Shown: positions 51,316-60,624, counted from the first letter of the stretch. The stretch: 64,000 nt of DNA from Aldehydirespirator sp965220345 (GCA_965220345.1 OZ244822.1:1984001-2048000), one strand, 5' to 3'. A program made the numbers and translations. The notes: generated from the sequence alone by a model not told the origin.

Positions 51316-52209
51316 ATGAGCACGATCTTGGGCAGCGCAGCCGGTTTGTTGGTTTCGATTCCTAGCCCGTCACGCAATTCGCTAGAGATTGGCCCGCTTG
51401 AGTTGCGTGCCTACGGAGCGATGATCGCTTTAGGCGTGGTTGCTGCTGTCTGGATGTCGCGCCGTCGTTGGCAGTCCCGAGGAAACGACCCCGAACAAAT
51501 CAGCCGTATTGCTACGCGAGCGGTGCCTGCTGGACTGATTGGGGCTCGGCTTTATCATGTCATCACCGACTGGCGACGCTTCGCGGACGCGGGCTGGCTT
51601 GAAGCTTTGGCCATCTGGGAGGGAGGTCTGGGCATCCCTGGCGGTATGGCGGCCGGGATCTTGACAGGGCTTTGGGTGATACGTCGTCAAGGCATGGACC
51701 GTGGTGAAACCCTCGCGGCGGTAGTGCCGTCGCTGCCTTTAGCGCAGGCCATTGGACGTCTCGGTAACTGGTTCAACCAGGAACTCTATGGTTCACCCAC
51801 AGACCTGCCGTGGGGTTTGGAAATCGACGAAGCGCACCGCCCCGCTGCTTATCTTGAAACCGAAACTTTTCATCCGACTTTCTTGTATGAGGCGGTCTGG
51901 AATCTGCTGCTGTGCGTTGTTCTGGTGGTGATAGATCGCAGACGTTTGCAGCGCAGCAATCCTGGGTTGATCAGCGATCCGCGTCATGTCAACAGACCCG
52001 GTTCGATTTTGGCGGTTTATGTGCTTGGCTACGGTCTCGGACGGCTTTGGATAGAGGCTCTGCGAATAGACACGGCCAGCTTGCTGCTTGGGCTACGAGT
52101 CAACATCTGGATGAGTATGGTGCTGATCGTGGCCGGAGGTTTATATCTATTGATCATGCGGGGCAGACCCGAACGCAAATCTGGGCGTGATCCAGTTCTG
52201 CCGCTGTAG
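51316..52209 (+). CDS. lgt: Prolipoprotein diacylglyceryl transferase
   Basis: 297 residues, about seven spans. Family motifs: IGPLELRAYGAMIALGVVAA, GARLYHVITDW, and the essential GRLGNWFNQELYGSPTDLPWG, plus HPTFLYEAVWNLL and YVLGYGLGRLWIEALRID. Attaches diacylglycerol to the lipobox Cys of the lipoproteins, including the two binding proteins and the His-rich lipoprotein in this window. The last 40 residues are basic, as in actinobacteria. Confidence 0.95.
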   Translation: MSTILGSAAGLLVSIPSPSRNSLEIGPLELRAYGAMIALGVVAAVWMSRRRWQSRGNDPEQISRIATRAVPAGLIGARLYHVITDWRRFADAGWLEALAIWEGGLGIPGGMAAGILTGLWVIRRQGMDRGETLAAVVPSLPLAQAIGRLGNWFNQELYGSPTDLPWGLEIDEAHRPAAYLETETFHPTFLYEAVWNLLLCVVLVVIDRRRLQRSNPGLISDPRHVNRPGSILAVYVLGYGLGRLWIEALRIDTASLLLGLRVNIWMSMVLIVAGGLYLLIMRGRPERKSGRDPVLPL

Positions 52210-52233
52210 CTGAGCTGCGGGCTTGCGCCTGTT

Positions 52234-53091
52234 TTAGAAACCGCGCAGCGGCAGTTCGTCCCCTCGCTGTAGCCAGTTGTCGGCCAGATACTCGCTGCAG
52301 CCGTCAATGAGATGAAGCGTGTAAGCGTGACGACTTTGCTTTGATGTGTTGGCGGCGCTGTAATGCGGCAGAGTGCCATGCAAAGCGATCAAAGTCCCGG
52401 CGGGGGCTTCCAAAGGAACCAGATCATCAAGCGGATATGGCGTGTCATCCAAAGTGTCGGTCACTGTCCCGAGGCTGCGATCAGCTGGGTTGATTAGCCG
52501 AAAACGGGTTTTTGCTGCGATACGGTGACCTCCCGGTATCGCCCACAGACAACCATTGTCGACGGTGGCATCCTCAATAGCGAACCAGAGCCCGATCACG
52601 CTTTGAGGCTCGGTCCACAAAAAACTGTGATCGCAGTGGCATATCACTTCGCCACCGATACCAGGCTGTTTGAAGATGTACATTGATTGCAGCAGCTTCG
52701 GGTCTTTCATTCCCAGGTCTGTAGCTAGCGATGCCAACTCCGGCGCACGCGAGAACTCATCAAACACTGGATCAAGGTCATGCATGGCATGCCCGAGTTT
52801 GTTGACCGCAAGTGGCAAAGGACGGGTCAGGTGCCCGTCAACGACAGCACCGTCCTCAAAGAACCAGCGAACTGTGTGACCCGAGCCGAGGAACCAGTCG
52901 TCTTGAGCGTGACTCTGCTCAGTGGTCGAAAAAACCGTCAAACCACCGTTGCTGTCGTTGTTGGGGTTAATGCCTGCTAGCAGTTTGCCGACATGAGATT
53001 TGAGCGCTTCGCAACGTTGGCGAGGCACAAGATCAGTCAGCTTCAAAAAGCCGTCACGCTGCCAGTCAGTTAATTGTGTTTGAGTCAGCAT
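52234..53091 (-). CDS. Phytanoyl-CoA dioxygenase (PhyH) family protein
   Basis: 285 residues from the ATG at 53091, two bases after the permease stop; the longer frame would lie inside the permease gene. Iron ligands: His-x-Asp in CHCDHSFLWTEPQSV and the distal His in LIALHGTLPHYSAANTS with the following Arg for 2-oxoglutarate (SKQSRHAYTLHLIDG). Fe(II)/2-oxoglutarate-dependent hydroxylase of the PhyH class. It is translationally tied to the second BMP importer (52234-58689), so its substrate may be what that importer brings in; that is inference. Confidence 0.88.
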   Translation of the reverse strand: MLTQTQLTDWQRDGFLKLTDLVPRQRCEALKSHVGKLLAGINPNNDSNGGLTVFSTTEQSHAQDDWFLGSGHTVRWFFEDGAVVDGHLTRPLPLAVNKLGHAMHDLDPVFDEFSRAPELASLATDLGMKDPKLLQSMYIFKQPGIGGEVICHCDHSFLWTEPQSVIGLWFAIEDATVDNGCLWAIPGGHRIAAKTRFRLINPADRSLGTVTDTLDDTPYPLDDLVPLEAPAGTLIALHGTLPHYSAANTSKQSRHAYTLHLIDGCSEYLADNWLQRGDELPLRGF

Positions 53092-53093
53092 CG

Positions 53094-54356
53094 CTATGAC
53101 TCTCCCTTTCGGTAAGCGATTCCAGCTGCTCGAGGCATCCGCAAACGTTGCGAGAAGAAGATCAGCACCACCAACACGATCACATAAGGAAGAATCGAAA
53201 TCCACCAGTCAGGCACCGTCGAAGACAAGAAATACCACAAGGCTGCGCCCAGCCCGAGCACAGCAGCTAGTGCAGCATCCACACGTCTGCGTCGGTTGAG
53301 CGCCCAGGCAATGACAGCAACCAGAGCAATAGTGTTAACCAGAAGCAGAGCGTGTGATGCCGAACCGTCAAGGTCGCGCAAGCCCACACCGAACGGGTAG
53401 CCAAAAAGCAGTGCTGCGCCCATGATCCCGCCGGGACGCCAGTTACCGATAATCACTGCCGCCAAAGCAATAAAGCCGCGCCCGTTGGTTTGACCTTCGA
53501 GATAAATCCCCGAAAGCTCTGGGCTGGCAATGAAGGAGCCGCCGAGCCCAGCTAAGGCTCCGCTGATTATTACGGCGATGTATTTGTAGAGATAAATATT
53601 GATGCCTTGCGTTTCGCCACCGATGGGATGTTCACCGCAGATCCGCAGTCGCAGTCCGAAACGGGTGCGCCAGATCAGCCAAGCACTGAAAGGCACCAAA
53701 GCGAAAGCAATCATTGTTGCTAGTGACAACTGTGCTACCAGCCCCCGCGCCATTCCAGTGAGATCAGACACGAAGAACCAGTCTTTGCGAGTAAACCAGC
53801 CGAGAATATCGGGGGTGTCCCAGCCGAAAAGATCGCCACCAGCTAGGAACGGAAACGTGAACTTGCCTTGTCCAGGGGTGCGCGGCGACTGCGTAATAGA
53901 GCCGCCCTCAATGTTGATGAAAACCTCTGATGACAAGAATCTCGCCAGGCCGGGCGCGGTTACGTTGATAGCGACTCCGGAGATGATTTGATCAATCCCG
54001 AAAGTCACGGTAGCGACTGCGTGAACCAGCCCGCCGAGAGCGCCGCCCGCCATACCGATAAGCAGCCCAGCCCAGCCTCCGTATGTGACCGCGCCCCAAG
54101 CGCCGAACCAAGTGCCCAGAACCAGCATCCCTTCAAGGCCGATATTGACGATCCCGGCACGCTCACAGAACATTCCACCGAGTCCCGCTAGCAGTATCGG
54201 CACCGCCCAGCGCAGCATGGCCTGCGATGATGTGACAGCTGTGAGCCGTTCAGTGTCGTCGAAGCCTTGAACTACGGTCAGCACCAGCACGCCGATCGCC
54301 GCGTAGATCATCCAGCGAAGCCAGATCGGCTGTTTATGAAGCACCGACAGCATCAC
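53094..54356 (-). CDS. BMP-type ABC transporter permease (second permease, cluster 2)
   Basis: 420 residues from a GTG at 54356 overlapping the previous stop (GTGA). LLAGLGGMFCERAGIVNIGLEGMLVLG and GRGFIALAAVIIGNWRPGGIMGAALLFGYPFG are the YufQ-type signatures. It is about 100 residues longer than its cluster 1 counterpart, the additions being a periplasmic loop (TFPFLAGGDLFGWDTPDIL) and a C-terminal pair of spans. Confidence 0.88.
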   Translation of the reverse strand: MMLSVLHKQPIWLRWMIYAAIGVLVLTVVQGFDDTERLTAVTSSQAMLRWAVPILLAGLGGMFCERAGIVNIGLEGMLVLGTWFGAWGAVTYGGWAGLLIGMAGGALGGLVHAVATVTFGIDQIISGVAINVTAPGLARFLSSEVFINIEGGSITQSPRTPGQGKFTFPFLAGGDLFGWDTPDILGWFTRKDWFFVSDLTGMARGLVAQLSLATMIAFALVPFSAWLIWRTRFGLRLRICGEHPIGGETQGINIYLYKYIAVIISGALAGLGGSFIASPELSGIYLEGQTNGRGFIALAAVIIGNWRPGGIMGAALLFGYPFGVGLRDLDGSASHALLLVNTIALVAVIAWALNRRRRVDAALAAVLGLGAALWYFLSSTVPDWWISILPYVIVLVVLIFFSQRLRMPRAAGIAYRKGES

Positions 54357-55522
54357 ACTGACACTCCTGCAGGAGTCGGTGGATTATCTGAAGGCTCAGA
54401 TGGTGAAGGCTGCTCAGTCATCGCCGCGGCTGCCGCAGCAGCCTCATCACGTTCACGGATGCGGCGCACTACCTCATAGGCAATGACCGCAGTGACGATA
54501 ATCACGCCTTTCATGATCTCTACGATTTCGCGTGAGGCAGCACCGGTTACTTGCAGGATCCCTGATGAAACATCCAGGAAAGAGAAGATCACAGCGGCCA
54601 CAGCCACCCCGACAGGATGATTGCGTCCTAGCAGCGCCACAGCAATCCCTAAGAAACCTAGACCGCTGACTGGATTGGACGGGTAATAGCCGGAGTCCAT
54701 TAGTTCGGGCATGCCCACTAGCCCCGCTACTACACCCGACAAAACGATGGCGATCACGATCATGCGTTTGGGTGACACTCCGCCGACATGTGATGCGTGT
54801 TGGTTGGCACCGCTCGAACGCAGGTCGAAACCCAGAACCGTGTGAGTCAAAAGAATGTGATAAAGCACCCCGACCACCACCGCCACGATCAGCATTCCGG
54901 TTAGTTCTTTGCCGAAACCGATCTCGCGGGTGAAGACTTCCAGCCAGGAGTTGATGTCGGGCATCAGCCTGCTTTCGTCAATGGGTTGTGTGCCGACACG
55001 GCCTCCAGTGGCCGAGATTTCGCCCCCGGCTTGCCATTCCACAATCCACCAGGCAGCCAAACCCGAGATCACCACTGCATTGAGCATGATCGTGGAGATC
55101 ACCTCATTGACCCCGCGGGCTACTTTCAGCACTCCGGCCACACCCGCGAAAGCGCCGCCCACCACCATGGCGATCACCAGGATGTAGGCAATGTGAAGCA
55201 CCTGCGGTAGTTCCACCTGAGCGCCGAGATGTGCAGCAACGATGAACGCCAGCAGATACTGGCCTTCCACACCGATATTGAAAAGGTTCATCTTGAAACC
55301 GATAGCCACAGCCACACCAGCTAAATACAGAGGAGTAGCACGGTTGAAGATGTCAACTTGGGTTTCGAGTTTGCTGCCGTGTTCGAGCATGTCTAAATAG
55401 GCCGTTATGGGGTTGCTTCCCGCTATCAGCAGCACGATCGCTGACAACGCTACGGCTATGACCAGAGCCGACACCGGCGCTGCTGCGGCCAATATCAGCC
55501 GCCGAGTTATCCGCTCGTTCAC
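54353..55522 (-). CDS. BMP-type ABC transporter permease (first permease, cluster 2)
   Basis: 389 residues from a GTG. LYLAGVAVAIGFKMNLFNIGVEGQYLLAFIVAAHLGA and NPVSGLGFLGIAVALLGRNHPVGVAVAAVIF are the YufP-type signatures. The loop after ~170 (WQAGGEISATGGRVGTQPID) is probably extracellular. The C-terminus is Ala/Ser/Pro-rich. It follows the ATPase gene by 75 bp. Confidence 0.88.
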   Translation of the reverse strand: MNERITRRLILAAAAPVSALVIAVALSAIVLLIAGSNPITAYLDMLEHGSKLETQVDIFNRATPLYLAGVAVAIGFKMNLFNIGVEGQYLLAFIVAAHLGAQVELPQVLHIAYILVIAMVVGGAFAGVAGVLKVARGVNEVISTIMLNAVVISGLAAWWIVEWQAGGEISATGGRVGTQPIDESRLMPDINSWLEVFTREIGFGKELTGMLIVAVVVGVLYHILLTHTVLGFDLRSSGANQHASHVGGVSPKRMIVIAIVLSGVVAGLVGMPELMDSGYYPSNPVSGLGFLGIAVALLGRNHPVGVAVAAVIFSFLDVSSGILQVTGAASREIVEIMKGVIIVTAVIAYEVVRRIRERDEAAAAAAAMTEQPSPSEPSDNPPTPAGVSV

Positions 55523-55597
55523 TGAGCGAAACCTTGATATGTGTAGCAGTGTTGCGTGATCAAGTGTCCAGCCAAAGATCGTGTGGTCATGAAATCT

Positions 55598-57208
55598 TCA
55601 GCCACTGCTAACAACTTTTTCGGTTTCGAGAGCAGCACCGGTCATGTATGTCCCCAAATCTCTCGGGGTGATGTCGTTAGGGTCAAGGCGAGCCACGAGA
55701 CGACCCCGCAGCATTACCACAATCGTGTCCGACAAACCGATGAGCTCTTCAAGATCAGCTGACACTAGAAGAGTCGCTAAACCTTTGGCTCGGGCTTCGC
55801 GGATATGCTCCCATACCGCGGCTTGGGCACCGACATCAATGCCTCGGGTGGGGTGATTAGCGATGAACACCGCCGGATCAGCAACCATCTCACGTCCTAC
55901 AATCAGCTTTTGCTGGTTGCCTCCCGATAAGGCATGAGCCGACAAGTCAATGTTTGGGGTACGCACATCGAACTGAGATTTGATTTGCTCGGCACGTTTG
56001 CGCATACCGTCACGGCTTAGCCATAGCCCACGAGAGTAAGGTGCTTCGGTTTGATGGCCGAGGGTGCCGTTCTCCCAGAGGCTAAAACCGAGTAACAAAC
56101 CATCGCGATGACGGTCTTGGGGCACGTAACCCAAACCCAGTTCGCGCCGGCTGCGCACCGAAGCGCTAGTTATGTCACAGCCCAGCATTTTGATACTGCC
56201 CTGATCGCTTGGGGCGGTACCGATGATTGCGTTGACCAGTTCGGCCTGACCGTTGCCTTCGACTCCAGCAACACCCACAATCTCACCGAGATGAACCGTC
56301 AGGTTCACATCGTCAACAACAGGGCGATCGGCTTCGCCCAATACTCTCAGTCCCGAGATTTCGAGGGCGGCATCGTTGGTGACGGTTGAAGCTCCAGCAT
56401 CAGGCTTAGGCAGTTCTGAGCCAATCATCATCTCGGCTAGGTCGCGAGCTGTCACCTCATCAGGCTTGACCGTGCCGACCGTGCGGCCCTGGCGTAGCAC
56501 CGTGATCGTGTCGGCGATCTCCAAGACCTCATCAAGCTTGTGATCAATGAACAAAATGGTGGTGCCAGCGGCTTTGAGTTCACGAATATTTGAGAACAGC
56601 TCATCCACTTCCTGAGGAACCAGCACTGCGGTGGGTTCATCAAGGATCAGGATTTTGGCTCCCCGGAACAGCACTTTGATGATCTCAACCCGTTGACGTT
56701 CGCCGACCTCCAAGGTCTCTACAAAGTCGTTGGCGTTTATGTCGAGTCCGTAGGCTTGGCTCACCTCATCAAGATGAGCGCGTCCAGCGTTGAAATCAAT
56801 CCGCCCGAACGACAGTGTCGGCTCGGCACCGAGAATCACGTTCTCCAGCACAGTTAGATGATCGGCCAGCATGAAATGCTGATGCACCATGCCGATTCCG
56901 AGTTCGATTGCTTGCGCTGGTGAATGAAGATCCGCCTCGGCACCCGAGATCTTGATGACGCCAGAGTCGGGTGGCTGCATTCCGTAGAGAATCTTCATCA
57001 AGGTCGATTTGCCAGCACCGTTCTCGCCGCAGATGGCATGGATCTCGCCTTCAGCCACGGCGAGGTTGATGTTGTCGTTGGCTACAACACCAGGGAAGCG
57101 CTTGGTAATACCCGTCAACTCAATAGCTGGCGCTGTGGTCGGCTTAGATGCCGGTGTTGTTTCCGGCTCTGTCACCGATTCTGAGTCTGGCGCTGTGGCC
57201 TGCGACAC
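55598..57208 (-). CDS. BMP-type ABC transporter ATP-binding protein, two NBDs (cluster 2)
   Basis: 536 residues from a GTG, with a ~28-residue Pro/Thr/Glu-rich extension. NBD1: ICGENGAGKSTLMKILYGMQ, signature LEVGERQRVEIIKVLF, ILILDEPTAVLVP. NBD2: GVEGNGQAELVNAIIG, ALSGGNQQKLIVGREM, VFIANHPTRGIDV (again without the usual Asp-Glu). A paralogue of 45595-47097 with the same asymmetry. The tail ends MTGAALETEKVVSSG. It follows the binding-protein gene after a 236-bp gap containing a strong hairpin, then precedes both permeases. Confidence 0.92.
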   Translation of the reverse strand: MSQATAPDSESVTEPETTPASKPTTAPAIELTGITKRFPGVVANDNINLAVAEGEIHAICGENGAGKSTLMKILYGMQPPDSGVIKISGAEADLHSPAQAIELGIGMVHQHFMLADHLTVLENVILGAEPTLSFGRIDFNAGRAHLDEVSQAYGLDINANDFVETLEVGERQRVEIIKVLFRGAKILILDEPTAVLVPQEVDELFSNIRELKAAGTTILFIDHKLDEVLEIADTITVLRQGRTVGTVKPDEVTARDLAEMMIGSELPKPDAGASTVTNDAALEISGLRVLGEADRPVVDDVNLTVHLGEIVGVAGVEGNGQAELVNAIIGTAPSDQGSIKMLGCDITSASVRSRRELGLGYVPQDRHRDGLLLGFSLWENGTLGHQTEAPYSRGLWLSRDGMRKRAEQIKSQFDVRTPNIDLSAHALSGGNQQKLIVGREMVADPAVFIANHPTRGIDVGAQAAVWEHIREARAKGLATLLVSADLEELIGLSDTIVVMLRGRLVARLDPNDITPRDLGTYMTGAALETEKVVSSG

Positions 57209-57325
57209 ACGGCCTCCCTAATGAAACGCTAGTAACGCTAGTGAAAAGTGGACGCTAGCGAACACTACACACTGTGGGCATAGCCGAAGATGGACAGACA
57301 TGTCTGCCCGAACCTGCCGGACGCG

Positions 57326-57359
57326 GCGAACGGGCCGGACAATAGCCCGACCCGTTCGC
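57326..57359 (-). terminator. Stem-loop between binding-protein and ATPase genes (cluster 2)
   Basis: GCGAACGGG (57326-57334) pairs with CCCGTTCGC (57351-57359), a perfect 9-bp stem; a nested CGGGC/GCCCG alternative fits in the loop. It lies 85 bp after the binding-protein stop on the minus strand. Such stem-loops let a binding-protein mRNA accumulate above the transporter genes. No U-tract. Confidence 0.55.
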
Positions 57360-57444
57360 GTAGTGACAAATCGCACTGTGAGCAACTGTTCTCGACGTAA
57401 TGCCGATACAGCGCAAGCACGGTTCTCGTTGATTGGCGCGGTCT

Positions 57445-58689
57445 TTAGGGCTCGCGTGGAACCACGATCTCACCAGAGATGATCTGTTCGCGGTAGGCCT
57501 CTAGTTGATCGGCAATGTCGTCAACGTAGCCGCCTGAGGTGCTGTAGCCGACCCCGTCAACCGAAAGGTCATAGGCGGTCGGGCCTGGAACCATATTTCC
57601 TTCGATCACCGACTTGATCATCTCAAAGATCGAGGAGTCCACCCTCTTAAGCATCGAAGTCAGGATGTATTCACGCACTCCAGGGTCAGCGGTCAGATAC
57701 TGGTCGGAGTCAACACCGATAGCCCAAACCTTTGATCCAGTGGCTTCGGTCTGCTCTTGAGCAGCTTGGAAAAGTCCTGCGCCTGTGCCGCCAGCAGCGT
57801 GATAAATGATGTCGGCACCTTCTTCATACATGGCCAGCGCAATCTCTTTGCCGCGGTCAGGCGAGTTGAAACCGTCCATGTCGGGTGCCTGGGTGACGTA
57901 GTCGCCGATGATCTCGATGTCGGGGTTGACGGCGCGAGCACCAGCGTTGTAACCGGCTTCGAAGCGCTCAATCAGGCCTCCAACGTTTTGCACTCCGCCT
58001 ATGAAGCCAATGGTTCCAGTCTGAGTTTTCAGCGCTGCAGCTGCACCCACTAGGAACGAACCTTCATGCTCGGCGAAAACCAGTCCGGCAATATTGTCGG
58101 CGTAAGGTGCTGGGGGATCAGCGCTGAAATCAAGCATTCCTGAGTCAACCACACCAAACATGGTGTCAGGGTTCTCAGGGCCGACCGTTGCGGCTGCGCT
58201 CTCATACAAGAAACCGACACCCACAACAATGTCGTGCTCGCTGGCGGCGAGCTGCATGATTTCTTCACGGTTCGATCCGTCAGGCTCGGGCGATGCTTCG
58301 GTGAAAGTGATCCCGAGTTCGGCTGCTGCTCGTTCAATACCTGCAGCTGCGGAATCGTTGAACGACTGGTCGCCTCGTCCGCCGATGTCATACACCAAGC
58401 CAACAGTGGGGAGATCCATCATCATCTCCGGCTCGGTCATCTCATCTGTGGCCTCGTCTTCGTGCTCATGGTCTTCGTCTTCGTGATCATGATCGGAGTG
58501 GTCGTCGTCGGAGTGCTCCTCTTCGGGTTCGGCCATCTCCTCCTCGGGTTCGGCCATCTCCTCCTCGGACTCTTCAGCCACAGGGGCAGGATTACTGACC
58601 GTCTCTTCGTCGTCATCGTCTCCGCAGGCTGCTGCGAGCAGAGCGAACGCTAAAAGGATTGAGGTCAGCGCAAACAGGCGCTTTAGCAT
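57445..58689 (-). CDS. BMP-family substrate-binding lipoprotein with acidic/His linker (cluster 2)
   Basis: 414 residues from the ATG at 58689 with an SD (ggagga). MLKRLFALTSILLAFALLAA then Cys is the lipoprotein signal. Residues ~35-95 are an acidic, His-rich linker with direct repeats (EEEMAEPEEEMAEPEEE, HSDHDHEDEDHEHEDE) before the binding domain. The binding domain has VGLVYDIGGRGDQSFNDSAAAGIERAA, VGVGFLYESAAATVGPENPDTMFGVVDSG, EGSFLVGAAAALKTQTGTIGFIGG, ADIIYHAAGGTGAGLFQAA and WAIGVDSDQY, the PnrA/TmpC-type nucleoside-binding pattern. Receptor for cluster 2; the linker could bind a metal or stalk the domain off the membrane. Confidence 0.92.
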   Translation of the reverse strand: MLKRLFALTSILLAFALLAAACGDDDDEETVSNPAPVAEESEEEMAEPEEEMAEPEEEHSDDDHSDHDHEDEDHEHEDEATDEMTEPEMMMDLPTVGLVYDIGGRGDQSFNDSAAAGIERAAAELGITFTEASPEPDGSNREEIMQLAASEHDIVVGVGFLYESAAATVGPENPDTMFGVVDSGMLDFSADPPAPYADNIAGLVFAEHEGSFLVGAAAALKTQTGTIGFIGGVQNVGGLIERFEAGYNAGARAVNPDIEIIGDYVTQAPDMDGFNSPDRGKEIALAMYEEGADIIYHAAGGTGAGLFQAAQEQTEATGSKVWAIGVDSDQYLTADPGVREYILTSMLKRVDSSIFEMIKSVIEGNMVPGPTAYDLSVDGVGYSTSGGYVDDIADQLEAYREQIISGEIVVPREP

Positions 58690-58740
58690 TATTGATTCCT
58701 CCAGGGGTTTTGGTTTGGACATTTTTTGTCTGGACAGTGT

Positions 58741-58771
58741 TGTATACCGTCGATATTAGTGGGCGCGTCAA
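58741..58771 (-). promoter_or_regulatory. Promoter of the second BMP operon
   Basis: On the minus strand TTGACG (58766-58771), a 19-bp spacer and TATACA (58741-58746) precede the binding-protein ATG by ~52 bp. The -35 box overlaps the last codons of the DCC protein gene, so both may also be co-transcribed. Confidence 0.45.
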
Positions 58772-59193
58772 CTCTTATGCATTCGACTCAGCCGATGCCG
58801 GTTAGCGGCCACCCAAGAGTATGCCGGTTCTGCTAGCCAAGATACGGGAGGGTGGATCAGCACCCGTCCGACTAATGCCCAACTCCCGCCCGCAGCTATC
58901 AGAGAACGTCCGATTGCTTGCGCTCCGCTTGATTTTTTGATTTTGCTGGCATCAAGGTCTGCGAGATGGTCGAGATTGTGAAGCTCAGCGTTCTCGGAGT
59001 TTTTGTTCTCAAAGTCTGTGTCTGTGCCTTCGATCCACCAGACCGAGGTCTGCACGTCGGCTTCGTTGAGCCCTAGCCGCTCAAGCGCGACTTCCTGCCA
59101 CGGCTCGACCCTGGCAGTAGCAGGCAGGCGGGCCCGTATCCAAGCCGCTGAGCGGATACAGAAGTCGCACTGGCCGTCGTAGATCAGCAACAT
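58768..59193 (-). CDS. DCC-family thiol-disulfide oxidoreductase-like protein (DUF393)
   Basis: 141 residues from the ATG at 59193; the frame is open to 59304. LLIYDGQCDFCIRSAAWIR is the DxxCxFC signature of the DCC family, then VEPWQEV and a C-terminal GSWALVGRVLIHPPVSWLAEPAYSWVAANRHRL that matches the family. A ~20-residue Asn/Glu-rich insertion (DFENKNSENAELHNLDHLAD) is unusual. Probably a thioredoxin-like redox protein; the substrate is unknown. Confidence 0.85.
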   Translation of the reverse strand: MLLIYDGQCDFCIRSAAWIRARLPATARVEPWQEVALERLGLNEADVQTSVWWIEGTDTDFENKNSENAELHNLDHLADLDASKIKKSSGAQAIGRSLIAAGGSWALVGRVLIHPPVSWLAEPAYSWVAANRHRLSRMHKS

Positions 59194-59321
59194 CAGGGCA
59201 AGTTTGCCAGTGCAGGCCGTGCTAGAGGTGGACAAGTTCCTCATTCCAACGATTTGTTGAGGAGACTGCGCTAGGGAGGACTGCATAGTCAATAGTCGCT
59301 GCATGGCGTTAGCCTGATGTT

Positions 59322-59411
59322 ATGTCCAAGCGCACCAGCAAGCGTCGTGCCAAAGCTCGCCGGTCGAAGGCGAACCACGGACGCAAACCCAACGTCGGCC
59401 GCAACAGCTAA
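59322..59411 (+). CDS. Ribosomal protein bL37-like (actinobacterial)
   Basis: 29 residues, 13 of them Lys or Arg. It starts MSKRTSKRRAKARRSKANHG and continues RKPNVGRNS. The KANHGRKPN part matches, from memory, the ANHGKRPN end of the tiny mycobacterial large-subunit protein bL37. No SD is visible; a TAGCCT six bases before the ATG suggests a leaderless mRNA. It stands 37 bp upstream of ychF on the same strand. Too short to be confident from motif alone, but the basic composition and family match are good. Confidence 0.7.
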   Translation: MSKRTSKRRAKARRSKANHGRKPNVGRNS

Positions 59412-59447
59412 CACGACCCGAGAAGCTTCCACAACTCAAGTTTTTCT

Positions 59448-60521
59448 GTGCAACGATTCGGCTTTGTAGGGCTGCCTAACTCGGGAAAAACCTCACTGCA
59501 CAACGCATTGGCTGGCACAGACGCGGTCGCGGCACGTCACGCCTTCTCCACCAAGACCGCCAACGTGGGGGTGGCTCGGGTTGCTGATGAGCGTCTTGAC
59601 GCGTTGGCGGAAATGAGTCGAAGCCGTCGCACTGTTTATGCCACGGTGCAGTTCACTGACATCGGTGGGCTGGTGTCGGGTTCCAACCGTGGAGAAGGGC
59701 TCGGCAACGCTTTCCTCGGCCATATCCGCGACACCGATGCCATCGTCTACGTGCTGCGAGCTTTTGTCGACACAGACATTGACGGCGACGACAACCCGCT
59801 CAACAGCCTGCAAGTGCTCGAAACTGAGCTTGCGCTGGCAGATCTCGAAAGCGCCTCTCGTCAGCTCGACAAGCTCACCCGCGCAGCAAAGGGCGATCCC
59901 TCAAAGCGCGCCGAGTGCGACCTTCTGGCTGCGGCGACCGAAGCACTCTCAGACGGTGTGCCGCTTTACCGAGCCGATCTCGACTCCGACACTCGGGCTG
60001 GGCTTCGCCCGTATTTCATGATCACCAACAAGCCGGTTCTGGCTGTGGTGAATATCGGCGAGGATCAGATCGCCACTGCTAGCGAACTAATCGAACCGCT
60101 GCGCGCTGAACTAGGAGATGCTCAGGTCGTGGCGCTGTGCGTGCAACTCGAGGCCGAGGCTGCACAACTCGAAGAGAGTGAGCGCCCCGAAATGCTGGCT
60201 GCTTTGGGGTTAGGCAGCGGTGCTTTGGATCAGTTCCTGGGTGCTGCTTATCGGCTTTTGGGTTTAAGGACTTTTCTGACCACCGGCGAAAAAGAGAGTC
60301 GAGCCTGGACTTTCAATGCTGGAGCATCGGCCGCTGAATGCGCTGGTGCTGTGCATTCTGATATTCAGCGAGGCTTCATCCGCGCCGAAACTGTCGCTTG
60401 GGATCAACTGCTGGAGGCGGGATCATGGTCTGAGGCGCGTCAGCAGGGTCTAGTGAGATCCGAAGGTAAGCATTATCTGGTTGCTGACGGTGACGTGATG
60501 GAGTTCAGGTTCAACGTGTAG
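59448..60521 (+). CDS. ychF: YchF/Obg-like ATPase
   Basis: 357 residues from a GTG. G1 GFVGLPNSGKTSLHNAL, G3 FTDIGGLVSGSNRGEGLGNAFLGHIR (with DxxG shifted, as in YchF), KPVLAVVN as the adenine-specific replacement of the GTPase NKxD, and a C-terminal TGS domain ending with the conserved GDVMEFRFNV. YchF binds ATP and interacts with the ribosome and stress pathways. The coding region lies within a housekeeping block. Confidence 0.94.
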   Translation: MQRFGFVGLPNSGKTSLHNALAGTDAVAARHAFSTKTANVGVARVADERLDALAEMSRSRRTVYATVQFTDIGGLVSGSNRGEGLGNAFLGHIRDTDAIVYVLRAFVDTDIDGDDNPLNSLQVLETELALADLESASRQLDKLTRAAKGDPSKRAECDLLAAATEALSDGVPLYRADLDSDTRAGLRPYFMITNKPVLAVVNIGEDQIATASELIEPLRAELGDAQVVALCVQLEAEAAQLEESERPEMLAALGLGSGALDQFLGAAYRLLGLRTFLTTGEKESRAWTFNAGASAAECAGAVHSDIQRGFIRAETVAWDQLLEAGSWSEARQQGLVRSEGKHYLVADGDVMEFRFNV

Positions 60522-60624
60522 GTCTTGCAGCTTTTGCCCATCTGCTCAAATTCATACATGAGTAATAACCAGATATCACTAGATTTAGTGGACTGTGAGC
60601 CATTTTGCTACTAGATTCTCCAGT

